A DNA stretch of 64,000 nt from Streptococcus parasanguinis (GCF_016648855.1 NZ_JACLQU010000002.1:1-64000), one strand, 5' to 3'. Shown: positions 17,197 through 27,474, numbered from the stretch's first letter. Program-made: numbers and translations. Notes: generated by a model not told the origin, from the sequence alone.

Positions 17197-17270
17197 TGTC
17201 TATTATAACGAAAATAACAAAAAATGTCTATTATAACAGACATTTATAAAAATTGCCGTTATAACAGACA
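17197..17270 (-). promoter_or_regulatory. three repeated operator-like sites before the satD-like gene
   Basis: TGTCTATTATAACG (17197-17210), TGTCTATTATAACAGACA (17225-17242) and CCGTTATAACAGACA (17256-17270) share a TTATAA centre with TGTCT/AGACA arms, spaced 28 to 30 bases apart. The middle one is a palindrome. On the minus strand the copies also contain TATAAT-like -10 boxes, so a bound protein would block transcription. Confidence 0.65.
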
Positions 17271-17287
17271 TTGAATCATTTGAAAGT

Positions 17288-19369
17288 TTATTTCACTTTT
17301 TCTTCTTCGTAGTCGCCATTGCTACATACGACTTGTTTGCCGCCACCACGAACTTTTTTCTCAACTAAGTAGTGGCCACATTTTGGACAATCCCGACCGA
17401 TTGGTTTATCCCAAGAGGTAAATTCACACTCTGGATAGCGATTGCATCCATAGAAGATACGGTTGCGCTTGGTTTTACGCTCGATGATTTGTCCCTGATG
17501 ACAGTCAGGACATTCCACGCCGATTTCTTTGACAATGGCCTGGGTATGACGACAATCTGGGAAATTGCTACAAGCATAGAACTTTCCAAAACGTCCTAAT
17601 TTAATCACCATCGGGCTTCCACAAACTTCACAATCAAAACCAGCTGGTTCGTCTTTAATTTGGATTTTTTCCATCTCTTCTTCAGCCTTTGCGACCTCTT
17701 TAGAAAATGGTTTGTAGAAAGCATCGATGACTTTTTGCCACTCTTCTTTTCCAAGTTCGACATCATCGAGTTTACCTTCCATCTCTGCTGTGAAGGTCAC
17801 GTTGACAATATCTGGGAAGAATTCAACGATCAGTTTATTAACGATTTCCCCTAACTCTGTTGGTTCAAAGCGTTTGGCTACCAGCTTCACATAATAGCGT
17901 TTTTGAATGGTCTCAATCGTCGGAGCATAGGTTGAAGGACGACCAACCCCATTTTCTTCTAAGGTCTTAATCAAGGTCGCTTCAGAATATCGAGCAGGTG
18001 GTTGGGTAAAGTGTTGCTCAGGCTTGCTATTGACTTGCTTAACGCTATCGCCTTCTACCATATCCGGCAACATCTTGTTCTTATCTGAGTCGTTATAAAT
18101 CGCCAAATAACCATCAAACTTCACTTGGCTTCCGTTTGCCGTATACTGAACCCCATTTTGACCTAAACGGACATTCATGGTATCAAAGACAGCTGCAGTC
18201 ATTTGACTAGCTACAAAGCGGTTCCAAATCAAGGTGTAGAGCTTGAGTTGGTCTTTATCCAAGTATTTAGCAATGCTTTCAGGTGTATTGAAGACACTGG
18301 ATGGACGAATCGCTTCGTGGGCATCTTGGGCACCAGAAGCATTCTTCACGCGGCTTCCATGCTTGGAATATTTCTCACCAAAGCGATCTACGATAAAGTT
18401 AGCTGCCTCATTTTGCGCAACTGGACTGATCCGTGTAGAATCGGTACGCATATAGGTAATCAAACCTTGAACACCAGAGCCAATATTGATTCCTTCATAC
18501 AACTGCTGGGCGACCATCATGGTCTTACGTGTACGGAAGTTGATCTTATTTGCAGCATCCATCTGCATGGAAGAGGTGGTGTATGGAAGTGGCGCATTCC
18601 GTCGACGTTCTTTCTTTTCCACCTTTTCAACGGTAAAATCTTTGCCATCTAAGCGTTCAAGAACAGCTTTCACCTCTTCATTGGTGTTGAGCTTCATCTT
18701 CTTGCCATCAATCCCATAGAAGCTGGCTTGGAATTGCTTGGTCCCTTTTTTAAAGACGCCATCAATGGTCCAATATTCTTCCGGTTTGAAATCATTAATT
18801 TCGTTTTCGCGATCAATGATTAATTTGAGAGCAACAGATTGCACGCGCCCTGCAGAAAGTCCTTTTTTAACCTTTTTCCAAAGAATAGGCGAAATTGAAT
18901 ACCCTACAATCCGGTCCAAGACCCGACGTGCTTGTTGGGCATCGACCAAGTCCATATCGATTTGGCGCGGTTCTTTAAAGGCGTTTTTAACTGCATCCTT
19001 GGTGATTTCGTTAAAGACCACACGGTTTTTTTCTTTGGCATCCAAGTTCAAAATATGCGCTAAATGCCAAGAAATAGCTTCTCCTTCTCGGTCCGGGTCA
19101 CTTGCGAGAAAGACTTGTTTGGCTTTTTTAGCTTCTTTTTTCAAATCATTGATCAAGGGACCTTTTCCGCGAATATTGATATACTCCGGTTCATAGTTAT
19201 TGTCGAAGTCGATCGACATCGTAGATTTTTTCAGGTCCCGAATATGGCCAACACTGGCCATGACTTTGTAGTTACGACCAAGGTATTTCTCGATTGTTTT
19301 GGCCTTAGCAGGAGACTCCACAATCACCAAATTTTTCTTGGTTGTACTGCTTTTCTTTTTTGTTACCAC
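17288..19369 (-). CDS. topA: DNA topoisomerase I
   Basis: This type IA topoisomerase relaxes negative supercoils. The 693-residue protein has the Toprim domain ([15 protein letters not shown], then [13 protein letters not shown], residues about 13-130). The catalytic Tyr is in [12 protein letters not shown] (about residue 305). Three C-terminal Cys4 zinc-ribbon units follow (CEVCGSPM..., CPDCHQGQ..., CPKCGHYL...). It is transcribed away from the satD-like gene's own promoter. dprA lies 87 bases upstream, as is common in streptococci. Confidence 0.97.
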   Translation of the reverse strand: MVTKKKSSTTKKNLVIVESPAKAKTIEKYLGRNYKVMASVGHIRDLKKSTMSIDFDNNYEPEYINIRGKGPLINDLKKEAKKAKQVFLASDPDREGEAISWHLAHILNLDAKEKNRVVFNEITKDAVKNAFKEPRQIDMDLVDAQQARRVLDRIVGYSISPILWKKVKKGLSAGRVQSVALKLIIDRENEINDFKPEEYWTIDGVFKKGTKQFQASFYGIDGKKMKLNTNEEVKAVLERLDGKDFTVEKVEKKERRRNAPLPYTTSSMQMDAANKINFRTRKTMMVAQQLYEGINIGSGVQGLITYMRTDSTRISPVAQNEAANFIVDRFGEKYSKHGSRVKNASGAQDAHEAIRPSSVFNTPESIAKYLDKDQLKLYTLIWNRFVASQMTAAVFDTMNVRLGQNGVQYTANGSQVKFDGYLAIYNDSDKNKMLPDMVEGDSVKQVNSKPEQHFTQPPARYSEATLIKTLEENGVGRPSTYAPTIETIQKRYYVKLVAKRFEPTELGEIVNKLIVEFFPDIVNVTFTAEMEGKLDDVELGKEEWQKVIDAFYKPFSKEVAKAEEEMEKIQIKDEPAGFDCEVCGSPMVIKLGRFGKFYACSNFPDCRHTQAIVKEIGVECPDCHQGQIIERKTKRNRIFYGCNRYPECEFTSWDKPIGRDCPKCGHYLVEKKVRGGGKQVVCSNGDYEEEKVK

Positions 19370-19455
19370 GTTTTATCCCTCTGTATTGTATAAATCTCAT
19401 TGAGTTTAATACATTTTAAGAAAGATGTCAACTAGGAACTTCTCCTATAGGAAAA

Positions 19456-20304
19456 TCACAATTCGTATTTCAATTCATCAAGAATGTCCTGGCCTGATGT
19501 GATAAGCTTTGCTCCTTCTTGAATTAGGTGATGGCAGCCTGCAGATTTTCCATCTAAAATATTTCCTGGAATAGCGAAAACGTCTCGGCCTTCTTCCATA
19601 GCACGCTCACAAGTAATCAAACTGCCTGAACGGAGTCGCGCCTCTGCCACAATCACTGCCTGACAGAGACCAGCAATGATGCGATTTCTCTCAGGAAAAT
19701 GAAACTTAAGTGGTGCCTGCCCTGGACCATACTCGCTCAAGATCAGATGGTGTTCCCCCATATGGGACTGTAATCTCTGATTGCTTTTAGGATAAAAGAC
19801 ATCCAGTCCCGTTCCAATCACTCCGATGGTCTTACCACCATTTCGTATACTGGCATAATGAGCTGTCGCATCAATTCCCTTAGCAAGTCCACTAACAATG
19901 ACCAGTTCATTTCCAAGTTCCTTAATTATCTTCTCTACAGAACGAACCCCTTCTCGCGTGGTCTCTCGAGCTCCAACAACTGCAATCTTCGGTTTGCTTA
20001 ACAGTTGCAAATCCCCTTGGTAAAAAAGGAGTACAGGAGGATTGTAGATCTGTAGCAATTCCTCAGGGTATTCTGGATCAAAAATGGATAGAGATGGGAA
20101 CCGTTCAAACTCCTTGTGTAAATGGTCTTCATCTAGTTGCCGGTATTTGTCTACAAAATGAAGGATACTGCGACAGCGAGCGATCCTCGCTATCTCTTCT
20201 AAGCTTGGTAAGACTTGCTCTTTCCTACAGTAGTCCAAGACTCTCAAGACTTGCTCATTTGATAAACCGGCTTCTTTTAATTTAAAGATTTCAAATTTCT
20301 CCAT
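19456..20304 (-). CDS. dprA: DNA processing protein DprA
   Basis: DprA loads RecA on incoming single strands during transformation and helps shut off competence. The start ATG 20304 (MEKFEIFKL) follows AGAAGG and gives 282 residues; a GTG two codons earlier is possible. It has a SAM-like N-terminus, then the Rossmann domain with VGARETTREGVRS, SGLAKGIDATAHYASI and GTGLDVFYPKSN. A C-terminal IPGNILDGKSAGCHHLIQEGA region follows. A near-cin-box sequence lies 28 bases upstream, which fits late-competence control. Confidence 0.95.
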   Translation of the reverse strand: MEKFEIFKLKEAGLSNEQVLRVLDYCRKEQVLPSLEEIARIARCRSILHFVDKYRQLDEDHLHKEFERFPSLSIFDPEYPEELLQIYNPPVLLFYQGDLQLLSKPKIAVVGARETTREGVRSVEKIIKELGNELVIVSGLAKGIDATAHYASIRNGGKTIGVIGTGLDVFYPKSNQRLQSHMGEHHLILSEYGPGQAPLKFHFPERNRIIAGLCQAVIVAEARLRSGSLITCERAMEEGRDVFAIPGNILDGKSAGCHHLIQEGAKLITSGQDILDELKYEL

Positions 20305-20332
20305 GGTCACCTTCTACTTCCTCTCACTTATT

Positions 20333-20340
20333 TATTCGAA
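20333..20340 (-). promoter_or_regulatory. probable ComX (cin-box) promoter of dprA
   Basis: The minus strand reads TTCGAATA, one base from the cin-box consensus TACGAATA, preceded by a T-rich stretch. Established knowledge: dprA belongs to the ComX regulon of streptococci. Confidence 0.5.
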
Positions 20341-20347
20341 AAAGAAA

Positions 20348-20376
20348 AGAAAAAAGCTCTATTTCTAGAACTTTTT
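20348..20376 (-). terminator. terminator overlapping the end of the ROK gene
   Basis: The minus-strand stem AAGTTCTA-GAAA-TAGAGCTT has a GAAA tetraloop and is followed by six T. The ROK gene's stop codon (20365-20367) lies in the hairpin. Confidence 0.75.
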
Positions 20377-21294
20377 TTGATATGTCGAAGAATAAAAGTA
20401 AGATGCGGCACCAATCAAGTTGCTTTCATTATGGAAGCGAGCCGCTTGGATCGGCAAGGCCTCAAATTGTTTATGCCCTTTTTGAGAGAGCAGCTCATGG
20501 TATTGTCGACTGATCTCATCGATCAATAGTGGTTGACTACTAATGCCCCCGCCAATCGTCACTTTTTCAATCAGGAGCAATGATTGAAGATTAAAAATCA
20601 AAATTGCAATATCATGACAATATTCCTGAAACAAGGATATCAGCTCCTCATAGCCCCCTAGATCAAGAGCTTTGAAAACAGCTATACCATCTGCCTTTTC
20701 TAGGTTCAAGATGTGACTAGCTTTCTCAACAAATTGAACAGCAGAACCGGTGTTTTCCAAAAGATTGGAAATGCCTTGCAAAAAGAGTTCGCGATGAAAG
20801 CGGCGATTTTCTGGTGTTCTTTCTGCCTTATCAATAGACCGAATGTATTCTGTCAGTTGCCATCCTCTCAATAGGTCACCATTCGAAAGAAGAGCGAGGC
20901 CGACTCCTGTCCCTAAGACCAAGGTCGCACCGCAAGGACAATCTTTTAGATTGCCAAGCCTTGCTTCCGCTAAACCTGCGGCTTCTCCATCATTGAGAAC
21001 AGTGACGGGTACTTGAAATGTTTGTTCGAGTCTACTTGCTAGAGGAATGCCTCGTAAATATGGAATGAGACCACCTCGAAAGACAAAGCCAAGGCTCTTT
21101 TGGATCTCACCAGGGCATGAAATGGCGATTCCCTCGATTTCTTCCCTTACGGGTGTAACGATTTCTTCTAATCCTTGCCAAAACTCCTCAATCGTAGGTG
21201 GTGTTGGGATCTTGTCTGTATGAACCAATTGATAGTCTGCGTCCATCAGACCGTACTTTATAAAGGTCCCTCCGATATCGATAGTAAATAGCAT
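20365..21294 (-). CDS. ROK family sugar kinase/regulator-like protein
   Basis: A 309-residue protein with the ROK fold. It has the N-terminal phosphate loop MLFTIDIGGTFIKYGLMD, the mid-region VTVLNDGEAAGLAEARLG, and a second ATP site ATLVLGTGVGLAL. The CPCG in LGNLKDCPCGATL resembles part of the ROK zinc signature. It has no DNA-binding N-terminus, so it is more likely a kinase than a repressor; the sugar is unknown. It starts 3 bases after the rnhB stop on the same strand, so it is probably co-transcribed with rbgA and rnhB. Confidence 0.85.
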   Translation of the reverse strand: MLFTIDIGGTFIKYGLMDADYQLVHTDKIPTPPTIEEFWQGLEEIVTPVREEIEGIAISCPGEIQKSLGFVFRGGLIPYLRGIPLASRLEQTFQVPVTVLNDGEAAGLAEARLGNLKDCPCGATLVLGTGVGLALLSNGDLLRGWQLTEYIRSIDKAERTPENRRFHRELFLQGISNLLENTGSAVQFVEKASHILNLEKADGIAVFKALDLGGYEELISLFQEYCHDIAILIFNLQSLLLIEKVTIGGGISSQPLLIDEISRQYHELLSQKGHKQFEALPIQAARFHNESNLIGAASYFYSSTYQKKF

Positions 21295-21297
21295 AAC

Positions 21298-22065
21298 CTA
21301 ATCCTCACACATTGATTTGACGGGTTCAAACGAACGCCGATGGATAGGGGTCACTCCCAGTTGGTCGAGGCCAGCCAGATGGTTCGACGTCCCATAGCCA
21401 GCGTTCTGAGCAAAATCATAACCCGGATATTCTCGATCAAACTCTTCCATCATCTGATCCCGAGTCACCTTGGCTACGATGGATGCTGCAGCAATGGATA
21501 AGGAGTTGGCATCCCCTTTGATGATACTAGTTTGGGAAATAGGAAGATCTAACCTCATGGCATCAATCAAAAGATGTTGGGGTTGAGGCTCTAGCTGACC
21601 AATGGCCTCCATCATGGCTAGCTTCGTAGCTTCATAGATATTAACCTGGTCTATCACTTGATTATCCTTGATGCCGATTCCGATCGCAACGGCGTTTTGG
21701 AGCACAGCTTCATAGATTTCCTTGTGTTTGGATTTTGGAATCTTTTTACTATCGTTGAGTCCGGGAATCTTACAAGCTTTCGGCAGAATGACGGCTGCTG
21801 CAACAACTGGTCCCGCTAATGGACCACGTCCCACTTCATCCACTCCTGCAATGAGCTGAATCCCTTGAGTATAAAGTTCTTTTTCATAGGCTAGCATTTT
21901 TTCCAAACGCAAATCTTCGTCCACTTGTTTTTGGAGTTCGCGTTTTCGTTTGCTGATAGCTGCTTGAACCCCCGCTCGACCATCAAGGATCAATTCTTCA
22001 AATAAGGGATGATCTAGATCGTCAATCGTTGCCAAACGCTCTTTGATTTCTTTAATCGTTGGCAT
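21298..22065 (-). CDS. rnhB: ribonuclease HII
   Basis: The enzyme cleaves RNA in RNA-DNA hybrids and removes misincorporated ribonucleotides. The 255-residue protein has the catalytic DE pair in [19 protein letters not shown] (about residues 72-90), then Asp in LNDSKKI and Asp in [11 protein letters not shown]. It starts inside the end of rbgA (14-base overlap), the usual streptococcal order. About 68 residues precede the catalytic core, which is normal for Firmicute RnhB. Confidence 0.95.
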   Translation of the reverse strand: MPTIKEIKERLATIDDLDHPLFEELILDGRAGVQAAISKRKRELQKQVDEDLRLEKMLAYEKELYTQGIQLIAGVDEVGRGPLAGPVVAAAVILPKACKIPGLNDSKKIPKSKHKEIYEAVLQNAVAIGIGIKDNQVIDQVNIYEATKLAMMEAIGQLEPQPQHLLIDAMRLDLPISQTSIIKGDANSLSIAAASIVAKVTRDQMMEEFDREYPGYDFAQNAGYGTSNHLAGLDQLGVTPIHRRSFEPVKSMCED

Positions 22066-22903
22066 CTATTTCACCTACACGATCAAGGGTATAGCGACCC
22101 AAACGACCATCACGTACATCCTTGACGAACAAGCTGTAAAAGCGATCGTAATCATCACGGAAGCCTAAGAGTTGAGTCATTTCCATGATGATTTCTGGAG
22201 CTTCCTGCTCTAAATTCATTTGCTTATAGCGTTCTTGCAACTCTTTTGGGTAGTGGGATTTAAAATACTCAAGACCAAAAATAGTCACCTCATCCATTGG
22301 CAATAACTGGTCCTTAATGGCACCCGTTAAAGCTAATTTTAGAGCCACTTCTTCATCTTCAAACTTAGGCCAGAGAATCCCTGGGGTATCCAAAATTTCA
22401 AGGTCTTTATTGGTTTTCAACCACTGTTGCCCCTTGGTCACCCCTGGTTTATTCCCAACAACAGCAATCTTTTTCCCTGCTAAGCGGTTCATCAAGGTTG
22501 ATTTCCCAGCATTAGGAATCCCGATGATCATGGTGCGAAGGGTTTCAATCTGAATCCCCCGTTCCTTTTGACGGGCAATTTTATCGGCCATCAAGCTCTT
22601 AGCAGCATCTGTTACTTTTTTGACTGTTGACTGCTCTTTGGAGTTGATAGCCAAGGTTTTGATGCCTTGAGACTCAAAATAGTCCTGCCATTCTTTTGTT
22701 GCCACAGGATCTGCCAAGTCTACCTTGTTCAAAATCATTAATTTAGGCTTATCACCAACAATTTTCGTTAACATAGGATTTTGGCTTGATAGGGGCAAAC
22801 GAGCATCTACCAAAACCGTCACAAAATCCACTAATTTTAAATTTTCTTGTACTTGTCTTCTAGCTTTGGACATGTGTCCAGGAAACCATTGTATAGTTGC
22901 CAT
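22052..22903 (-). CDS. rbgA: ribosome biogenesis GTPase RbgA (YlqF)
   Basis: This circularly permuted GTPase is needed for late assembly of the 50S subunit. The start ATG 22903 ([17 protein letters not shown]) follows GGAG, while the longer frame adds eight unlikely residues; the length is 283. The G motifs occur in permuted order: G4 NKVDLAD first, then G1 [13 protein letters not shown]2/G3 GVTKGQ and DTPGILWP. It is the first gene of an rbgA-rnhB-ROK unit. Confidence 0.95.
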   Translation of the reverse strand: MATIQWFPGHMSKARRQVQENLKLVDFVTVLVDARLPLSSQNPMLTKIVGDKPKLMILNKVDLADPVATKEWQDYFESQGIKTLAINSKEQSTVKKVTDAAKSLMADKIARQKERGIQIETLRTMIIGIPNAGKSTLMNRLAGKKIAVVGNKPGVTKGQQWLKTNKDLEILDTPGILWPKFEDEEVALKLALTGAIKDQLLPMDEVTIFGLEYFKSHYPKELQERYKQMNLEQEAPEIIMEMTQLLGFRDDYDRFYSLFVKDVRDGRLGRYTLDRVGEIDAND

Positions 22904-22978
22904 GTTCTCCATTCCTTTCCAGTTCAATCTCTTCTATTATACCATGTTTTCTTCAATTCTCAGTTATTAATAAATATA

Positions 22979-23007
22979 CTAAAAAGAAGCTACCGAAGTA
23001 ACTTCTT
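22979..23007 (-). terminator. terminator after the ATP-cone gene
   Basis: The minus-strand stem AAGAAGTTAC-TTCG-GTAGCTTCTT has a UUCG tetraloop and is followed by a T run. Confidence 0.8.
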
Positions 23008-23017
23008 AGTTTATAAT

Positions 23018-23356
23018 CTAGCGAATTTGCTCAAAATGCAAATGCACAGCGATGTGGTCTCCATAGCCACTCCGTTCCAAATCACGTTGCAAGCGATAAG
23101 AAATATAGTGTTCAGCAATGGTAATATAACCAGCACCAAGTAAGCGGTGCTCAACCATTGACTGGATCATGCTGATCGTCGCACGTTCCACTTTAGCTTC
23201 TTCCAAATCCATGGCAACTTTCTTGGTCACTTGCGCCAAGTTTTGGCGAAGATCATCCGTCAAGACATAAACTGTTTGTGCTGCCTTCAAAACAGCTTGA
23301 TAGATTTTATCTGGGTCAAATTCTACAACTTCACCACTACGTTTAATGACTTCCAT
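23018..23356 (-). CDS. stand-alone ATP-cone domain protein
   Basis: A protein of 112 residues from ATG 23356 (MEVIKRSGEVVEFDPDKIYQ), with AAGGAG just upstream. The whole protein is an ATP-cone, the nucleotide-sensing domain found in NrdR and class I/III ribonucleotide reductases. The opening V-I-KRSGEVVEFD and the basic VTKKVAMDLE segment fit. There is no zinc ribbon as in NrdR and no reductase domain. Its partner is unknown. The gene has its own terminator at 22979-23007. Confidence 0.8.
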   Translation of the reverse strand: MEVIKRSGEVVEFDPDKIYQAVLKAAQTVYVLTDDLRQNLAQVTKKVAMDLEEAKVERATISMIQSMVEHRLLGAGYITIAEHYISYRLQRDLERSGYGDHIAVHLHFEQIR

Positions 23357-23427
23357 CTTATTCTCCTTGATTATCAATATACTTCTATTATCTTAATAAA
23401 TAGGGGATTTGTCAAGAATCTAAGACA

Positions 23428-24363
23428 TCAATAATCCGGACGAAGGACCCCCGTAATGATCTCTTTAGATGCATGGTAATCCCCATCTACTACAACCTTG
23501 ATGATGCGCTTCGCTTCTTCTGCTGGTGCTGGCACCAATGGCAAACGAGTTGGTCCTGCTTCAAAGCCCATATAGTTTAAGACAGCTTTGACAGGAGCTG
23601 GACTCGGATATGAGAAGAGAGCATTGACTTTAGGGATAAACTGACGTTGGATAGCCGCAGCCTTTTTAATATCGTTGTGCTCAATGGCTTGGAACATCTC
23701 ATGCATTTCATCTCCATTTGTATGAGAGGCCACTGAGATCACCCCATCAGCCCCAAGGTTCATCGCATGGAAAGCATCTCCATCTTCCCCTGTATAGACG
23801 AGAAATTCTTCTGGCTTGTGTTCAATCAAATAGGCCATATTAGCTAGGGTTGTACACTCTTTGACCCCAATGATATTTGGGTGTTCTGCCAAACGAAGCA
23901 TGGTTTCAGGTGTCATTTCTACTACCACGCGTCCAGGAATATTGTAGATAATAATCGGAAGATTAGATGCATCCGCAATCGCTTTAAAGTGTTGATACAT
24001 GCCTTCTTGAGATGGTTTGTTGTAGTATGGGACGATAGCCAATCCTGCCGCAAAGCCACCAAAAGCATCCACTTCTTTAACGAACTCAATCGAGTCACGG
24101 GTTTCATTGGTTCCGACACCAGCGATCAAAGGAACTCGACCATTGACAATCTTTTGAACAGCCGCAAAGAGTTGCAATTCCTCATCGTGGGTCAGAGTTG
24201 GACTTTCCGCAGTCGTTCCAGCTAAGAGAATCCCGTCTGTATGATGAGCCAAGAGGTGCTCGATCAAGTCAGGAAGAGCGTCAAAATTAATGGTTCCATC
24301 TTCATGGAAGGGGGTGATAAATGCAGTGATGATTTTACAATCTTTTAAATCATTATAAGACAT
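23428..24363 (-). CDS. dapA: 4-hydroxy-tetrahydrodipicolinate synthase
   Basis: The enzyme condenses pyruvate with aspartate semialdehyde in lysine/diaminopimelate synthesis. The 311-residue TIM barrel shows [15 protein letters not shown], the Tyr in [16 protein letters not shown], and the Schiff-base Lys in [11 protein letters not shown] (about residue 163). asd, which supplies its substrate, lies upstream on the same strand across a 301-base structured spacer. Confidence 0.95.
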   Translation of the reverse strand: MSYNDLKDCKIITAFITPFHEDGTINFDALPDLIEHLLAHHTDGILLAGTTAESPTLTHDEELQLFAAVQKIVNGRVPLIAGVGTNETRDSIEFVKEVDAFGGFAAGLAIVPYYNKPSQEGMYQHFKAIADASNLPIIIYNIPGRVVVEMTPETMLRLAEHPNIIGVKECTTLANMAYLIEHKPEEFLVYTGEDGDAFHAMNLGADGVISVASHTNGDEMHEMFQAIEHNDIKKAAAIQRQFIPKVNALFSYPSPAPVKAVLNYMGFEAGPTRLPLVPAPAEEAKRIIKVVVDGDYHASKEIITGVLRPDY

Positions 24364-24664
24364 AGAAAAACCTTTCTCTATATAAGAAAGAGGCTGGGGC
24401 TTGCTTGCCTTTGCCTCATGATCTGTTCATAAAACAAGTTGATTCGTTAGAAAGCTGAGGAAGAAATCAAACTCTTCGAGTTGCAGATTTCTGAATCGTG
24501 ACGCAGTGGTTGATTGGAACTACTCATGTTTGCAACATTCGTACTTCCTAATCAACTGTGCGGGGGGAGTATAAAAGTCCGGTGGACTTTTATAGCCTGA
24601 GCCTTAAATTATAAAAGCGAAGGAGAAATCAAACTCTTCGAGTTGCTGATTTCTGTTTCGCTCC
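24364..24664 (-). repeat. large structured repeat element between asd and dapA
   Basis: There is no protein gene here. A 32-base unit (AGAAATCAAACTCTTCGAGT...) occurs at 24462-24493 and 24624-24655 with one mismatch; each copy is itself a hairpin (AAACTC-TTC-GAGTT inside GAAATC/GATTTC). Between them lie a stem pairing GCAGTGGTTGATT with AATCAACTGTGC and a perfect stem of TATAAAAGTCC with GGACTTTTATA. The GAAATC...TTCGA...GATTTC layout resembles the two units at 8982-9196, so they probably belong to one family of structured intergenic repeats. Confidence 0.65.
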
Positions 24665-25741
24665 CTACTTCAACTCAAATTTCAATTCAGCTGTTGGACG
24701 TACGAGTCCACGTTCGTGAAGAGTTTCTGCGATTTGGACTGAGTTCCAAGCGGCACCTTTAAGAAGGTTATCTGAAACAACCCACATGTGGATCCCTTTT
24801 TCAGCATCCAAGTCTTTACGAATCCGTCCAACGAAAGTATCGCGTGAACCGACCGCATTAACCGCTTGTGGGTAGATTTGGTGAGCAACGTCATCTTCAA
24901 GGACTGCACCTGGGAATTCTGCAATAGCAGCTTTCACTTCGTCAATTGGTGCCACTTCTTTTGTTTCGATGTAGACTGACTCTGAGTGTGCTGACAAGAC
25001 TGGAATCCGCACACAAGTTGCTGAAACGGCAATGCTATCATCTTCCATGATTTTCTTGGTTTCATTTGTCATCTTCATTTCTTCGTATGTATAGTCATTT
25101 TCTGTGAAGACGTCGATTTGTGGAAGAGCGTTGAAAGCAATTGGGTAGTGTTTTTTATCACCACCACATGGCAAGATTTCAGCTTTGACATCACGTGGAT
25201 TCACGCCATCATTCAAGACTTCCTTCAACTCACGTTGGGTTTCAAGAATCGCTCCCATACCGGCACCTGATACAGCTTGGTAAGTAGACACGATGATACG
25301 GTCCAAGCCCCATTTTTGACGAACGGGCTCAAGAGCCACCATCATTTGAATGGTTGAACAGTTTGGACAAGAGATGATTCCGTTGTGAGCATCAAGCGCA
25401 TGTGCATTCACTTCAGGAACAACCAATGGGACATCCGGATTTTGACGGAAATAAGAAGTGTTATCAACCACTACTGCGCCTGCTTTCACCGCATAAGGTG
25501 CATATTTGGCAGATGTTGAACCACCAGCTGAGAAAAGAGCAATATCAACGCCTTCAAAAGCATCTTCAGTCGTTTCTTCGATGGTCACGTCTTGCCCTTT
25601 AAATTGCAAGACTTTTCCTGCAGAACGTGCTGACGCAAGGTAGCGAATTTTATCGATTGGAAGAGTTGATTCTTCCAACATTTTGATCATTTGAGCACCA
25701 ACGGCACCTGTAGCACCGACAACAGCAACTGTGTATCCCAT
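24665..25741 (-). CDS. asd: aspartate-semialdehyde dehydrogenase
   Basis: The enzyme reduces aspartyl phosphate to aspartate semialdehyde with NADPH and feeds dapA and threonine/methionine synthesis. ATG 25741 gives 358 residues. The first 27 residues of the longer frame are not family-like. The NADP site is [14 protein letters not shown] (residues 4-17), the catalytic Cys is in [11 protein letters not shown] (about residue 128), and the active-site His is in a late HSESVYIE segment. A terminator-like hairpin for the upstream side lies at 25829-25858. Confidence 0.95.
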   Translation of the reverse strand: MGYTVAVVGATGAVGAQMIKMLEESTLPIDKIRYLASARSAGKVLQFKGQDVTIEETTEDAFEGVDIALFSAGGSTSAKYAPYAVKAGAVVVDNTSYFRQNPDVPLVVPEVNAHALDAHNGIISCPNCSTIQMMVALEPVRQKWGLDRIIVSTYQAVSGAGMGAILETQRELKEVLNDGVNPRDVKAEILPCGGDKKHYPIAFNALPQIDVFTENDYTYEEMKMTNETKKIMEDDSIAVSATCVRIPVLSAHSESVYIETKEVAPIDEVKAAIAEFPGAVLEDDVAHQIYPQAVNAVGSRDTFVGRIRKDLDAEKGIHMWVVSDNLLKGAAWNSVQIAETLHERGLVRPTAELKFELK

Positions 25742-25828
25742 AGTAAATCCTCTTTCAAAATTTTCTAAAAATTGAGTATTTGTACTATTATACAATTTTT
25801 TGGCATAAATGAAAAGTACCAACAGTAG

Positions 25829-25858
25829 GAAAAAATCCTGATTCTAAGACCAGGATTG
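25829..25858 (-). terminator. terminator between lemA and asd
   Basis: The minus-strand stem AATCCTGGTCTTAGAATCAGGATT is followed by six T, downstream of the lemA-like gene. Confidence 0.8.
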
Positions 25859-25886
25859 TTGATGGTTATTTATCATAAATAGCTCT

Positions 25887-26438
25887 TTAGTTCAGGTCAT
25901 AGTTCAAGTCACTTAAATCTTTCTTACCTTGTGTTTCTTCAGCAAGAAATGGAACTTGATGGATCCCCTTTACACCTGCTACGATAGACGCCGGAAATGA
26001 AACAATTTCTTGATTAATGTGGCTGACATTACTGTTGACAATTCGCTTCGCTGCAGCAAGATCTTCATTTTCGTCAGCAATTTCCTTTTGCAAGGCCAAG
26101 AATTGGTTAGAAGACAAGAGCTCTGGATAGTTTTCACCGACTGCACGAATTTGTGCCAAGACATCATTTTGATTGGTAATGACTTGGTTAGATTCTTGGA
26201 TAGATGCTCCTTGACGTAAAGCAACTAAATCAGTGAAAATCTGTTGTTCATGTTTGGCATAGGCTTTGGCTACTTTTAGCATTTCCGAAATGGTATCATA
26301 GCGTTTTACGAGAACGATATCGACCGTTCTCTTTGATTCTTCAATGGTCACTAGATAGCGATTGAGACGATTTCCTACACTAATAAACCAAATAGCCAAT
26401 AGGGCAACAAATATGATTAAGCCGATAATGAGATTCAT
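25887..26438 (-). CDS. lemA: LemA family protein
   Basis: A 183-residue protein with one N-terminal membrane segment (about residues 2-20) and a helical extracytoplasmic or cytoplasmic domain. VKRYDTISEMLKVAKAYAKHE and NSNVSHINQEIVSFPASIVA carry the LemA pattern. Its ATG overlaps the stop of the DUF3137 gene by four bases (ATGA), so translation is coupled. The function is not established; LemA proteins are often paired with other membrane proteins. Confidence 0.88.
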   Translation of the reverse strand: MNLIIGLIIFVALLAIWFISVGNRLNRYLVTIEESKRTVDIVLVKRYDTISEMLKVAKAYAKHEQQIFTDLVALRQGASIQESNQVITNQNDVLAQIRAVGENYPELLSSNQFLALQKEIADENEDLAAAKRIVNSNVSHINQEIVSFPASIVAGVKGIHQVPFLAEETQGKKDLSDLNYDLN

Positions 26439-27436
26439 GATGCTTCTCCTTCAAAAATTGCTGTTATTTCTTTAATTAAAGCTAGTTCTCTGCATAATTT
26501 ATGATATTCAGATACCAAAGATAGTTGATCAATATCTTCTGGTTTTTGGGGCGTCGGAAAGATATAGCGATCGGTATACAAAGAAATAAATAGTTTCTTG
26601 TCTTTCAAAAATACACACATGGCATTTTGAGAAATTTGTCGATCAAACCATTCCAACATCTTAGGGGTGAGAAATTTACGGGCAGACAGTTCATCCGTGC
26701 AGTAGATATTGTAATTTTCGTTATTGCGAATATCCTCGGTTTCAATCTGAACTTCATCTCCTCTGGCTCCAGGATAAACCCCATTCACCTCCCTCTTAAA
26801 AAGAAATGATTTCTTGGTCGGAACCACCCGAAGATGACCCGAGAAATTGATCGGTAGACATAAAGAGAACACTTGTCCAAGGAAATCTGTAACTTCCACA
26901 TGTTCCGTCCTCGTATGACCATTAGATGTCCGGTAACGAGTCTCTGTATGATGGGCATAGAGATTTGACACCGTCAGCTCTTTGTCATCATGAAATGATA
27001 GCTCTTTGAAACACAGAAAATCAGTCGACCGAGGACATAAATGCGAGAGAGCTTCAGAAGGGATGGAACCGTCCTCTTTGATCGAAGCCTTAGGAAAAAC
27101 TTCCTTTAATACAGGCGACAAGATATCATCAAGATAGATTTCATCGTTCGAACGAATTCGATCCCCAAACAAGGCTTTTCTTTTTTTATATTGTGGCCAA
27201 TAATACAAACCAACCACTAAAAGGATCAAAGGAATAGCTGCAAAACGCAATAAAATGAGAGACAGTATGGCACAAATAATACCAAAAGATCGCAAAACAT
27301 TCCATTGAAGATTGTTCTTCATCTGTTCTCGGATCAATCCGATTGCATCCTGAAATTGTTTGGAGTTTTCAAGATCCTCAATTTTCTGCGAATAGTCTGT
27401 AGATGCTGAATCATTAGAATGATAGAAATCTCCCAA
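26435..27436 (-). CDS. DUF3137 family membrane protein
   Basis: A 333-residue protein with two adjacent membrane segments near residues 50-80 (ICAILSLILLRFAAIPLILLVV), then a large soluble domain. The N-terminal QDAIGLIREQMK and the mid GHTRTEHVEVTDF resemble DUF3137 proteins, which commonly accompany LemA. The best-supported start is TTG 27436 after AAGGAG, because no good ATG is near. It has its own promoter (27475-27503) and is coupled to lemA. Confidence 0.8.
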   Translation of the reverse strand: MGDFYHSNDSASTDYSQKIEDLENSKQFQDAIGLIREQMKNNLQWNVLRSFGIICAILSLILLRFAAIPLILLVVGLYYWPQYKKRKALFGDRIRSNDEIYLDDILSPVLKEVFPKASIKEDGSIPSEALSHLCPRSTDFLCFKELSFHDDKELTVSNLYAHHTETRYRTSNGHTRTEHVEVTDFLGQVFSLCLPINFSGHLRVVPTKKSFLFKREVNGVYPGARGDEVQIETEDIRNNENYNIYCTDELSARKFLTPKMLEWFDRQISQNAMCVFLKDKKLFISLYTDRYIFPTPQKPEDIDQLSLVSEYHKLCRELALIKEITAIFEGEAS

Positions 27437-27474
27437 TCAACTCCACTCCTTTCTGACACGAGGCACTTTACTAT

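Noticed and set aside
23018..23356. NrdR regulator
   Set aside because: The ATP-cone is present, but the N-terminal zinc ribbon that defines NrdR is missing.
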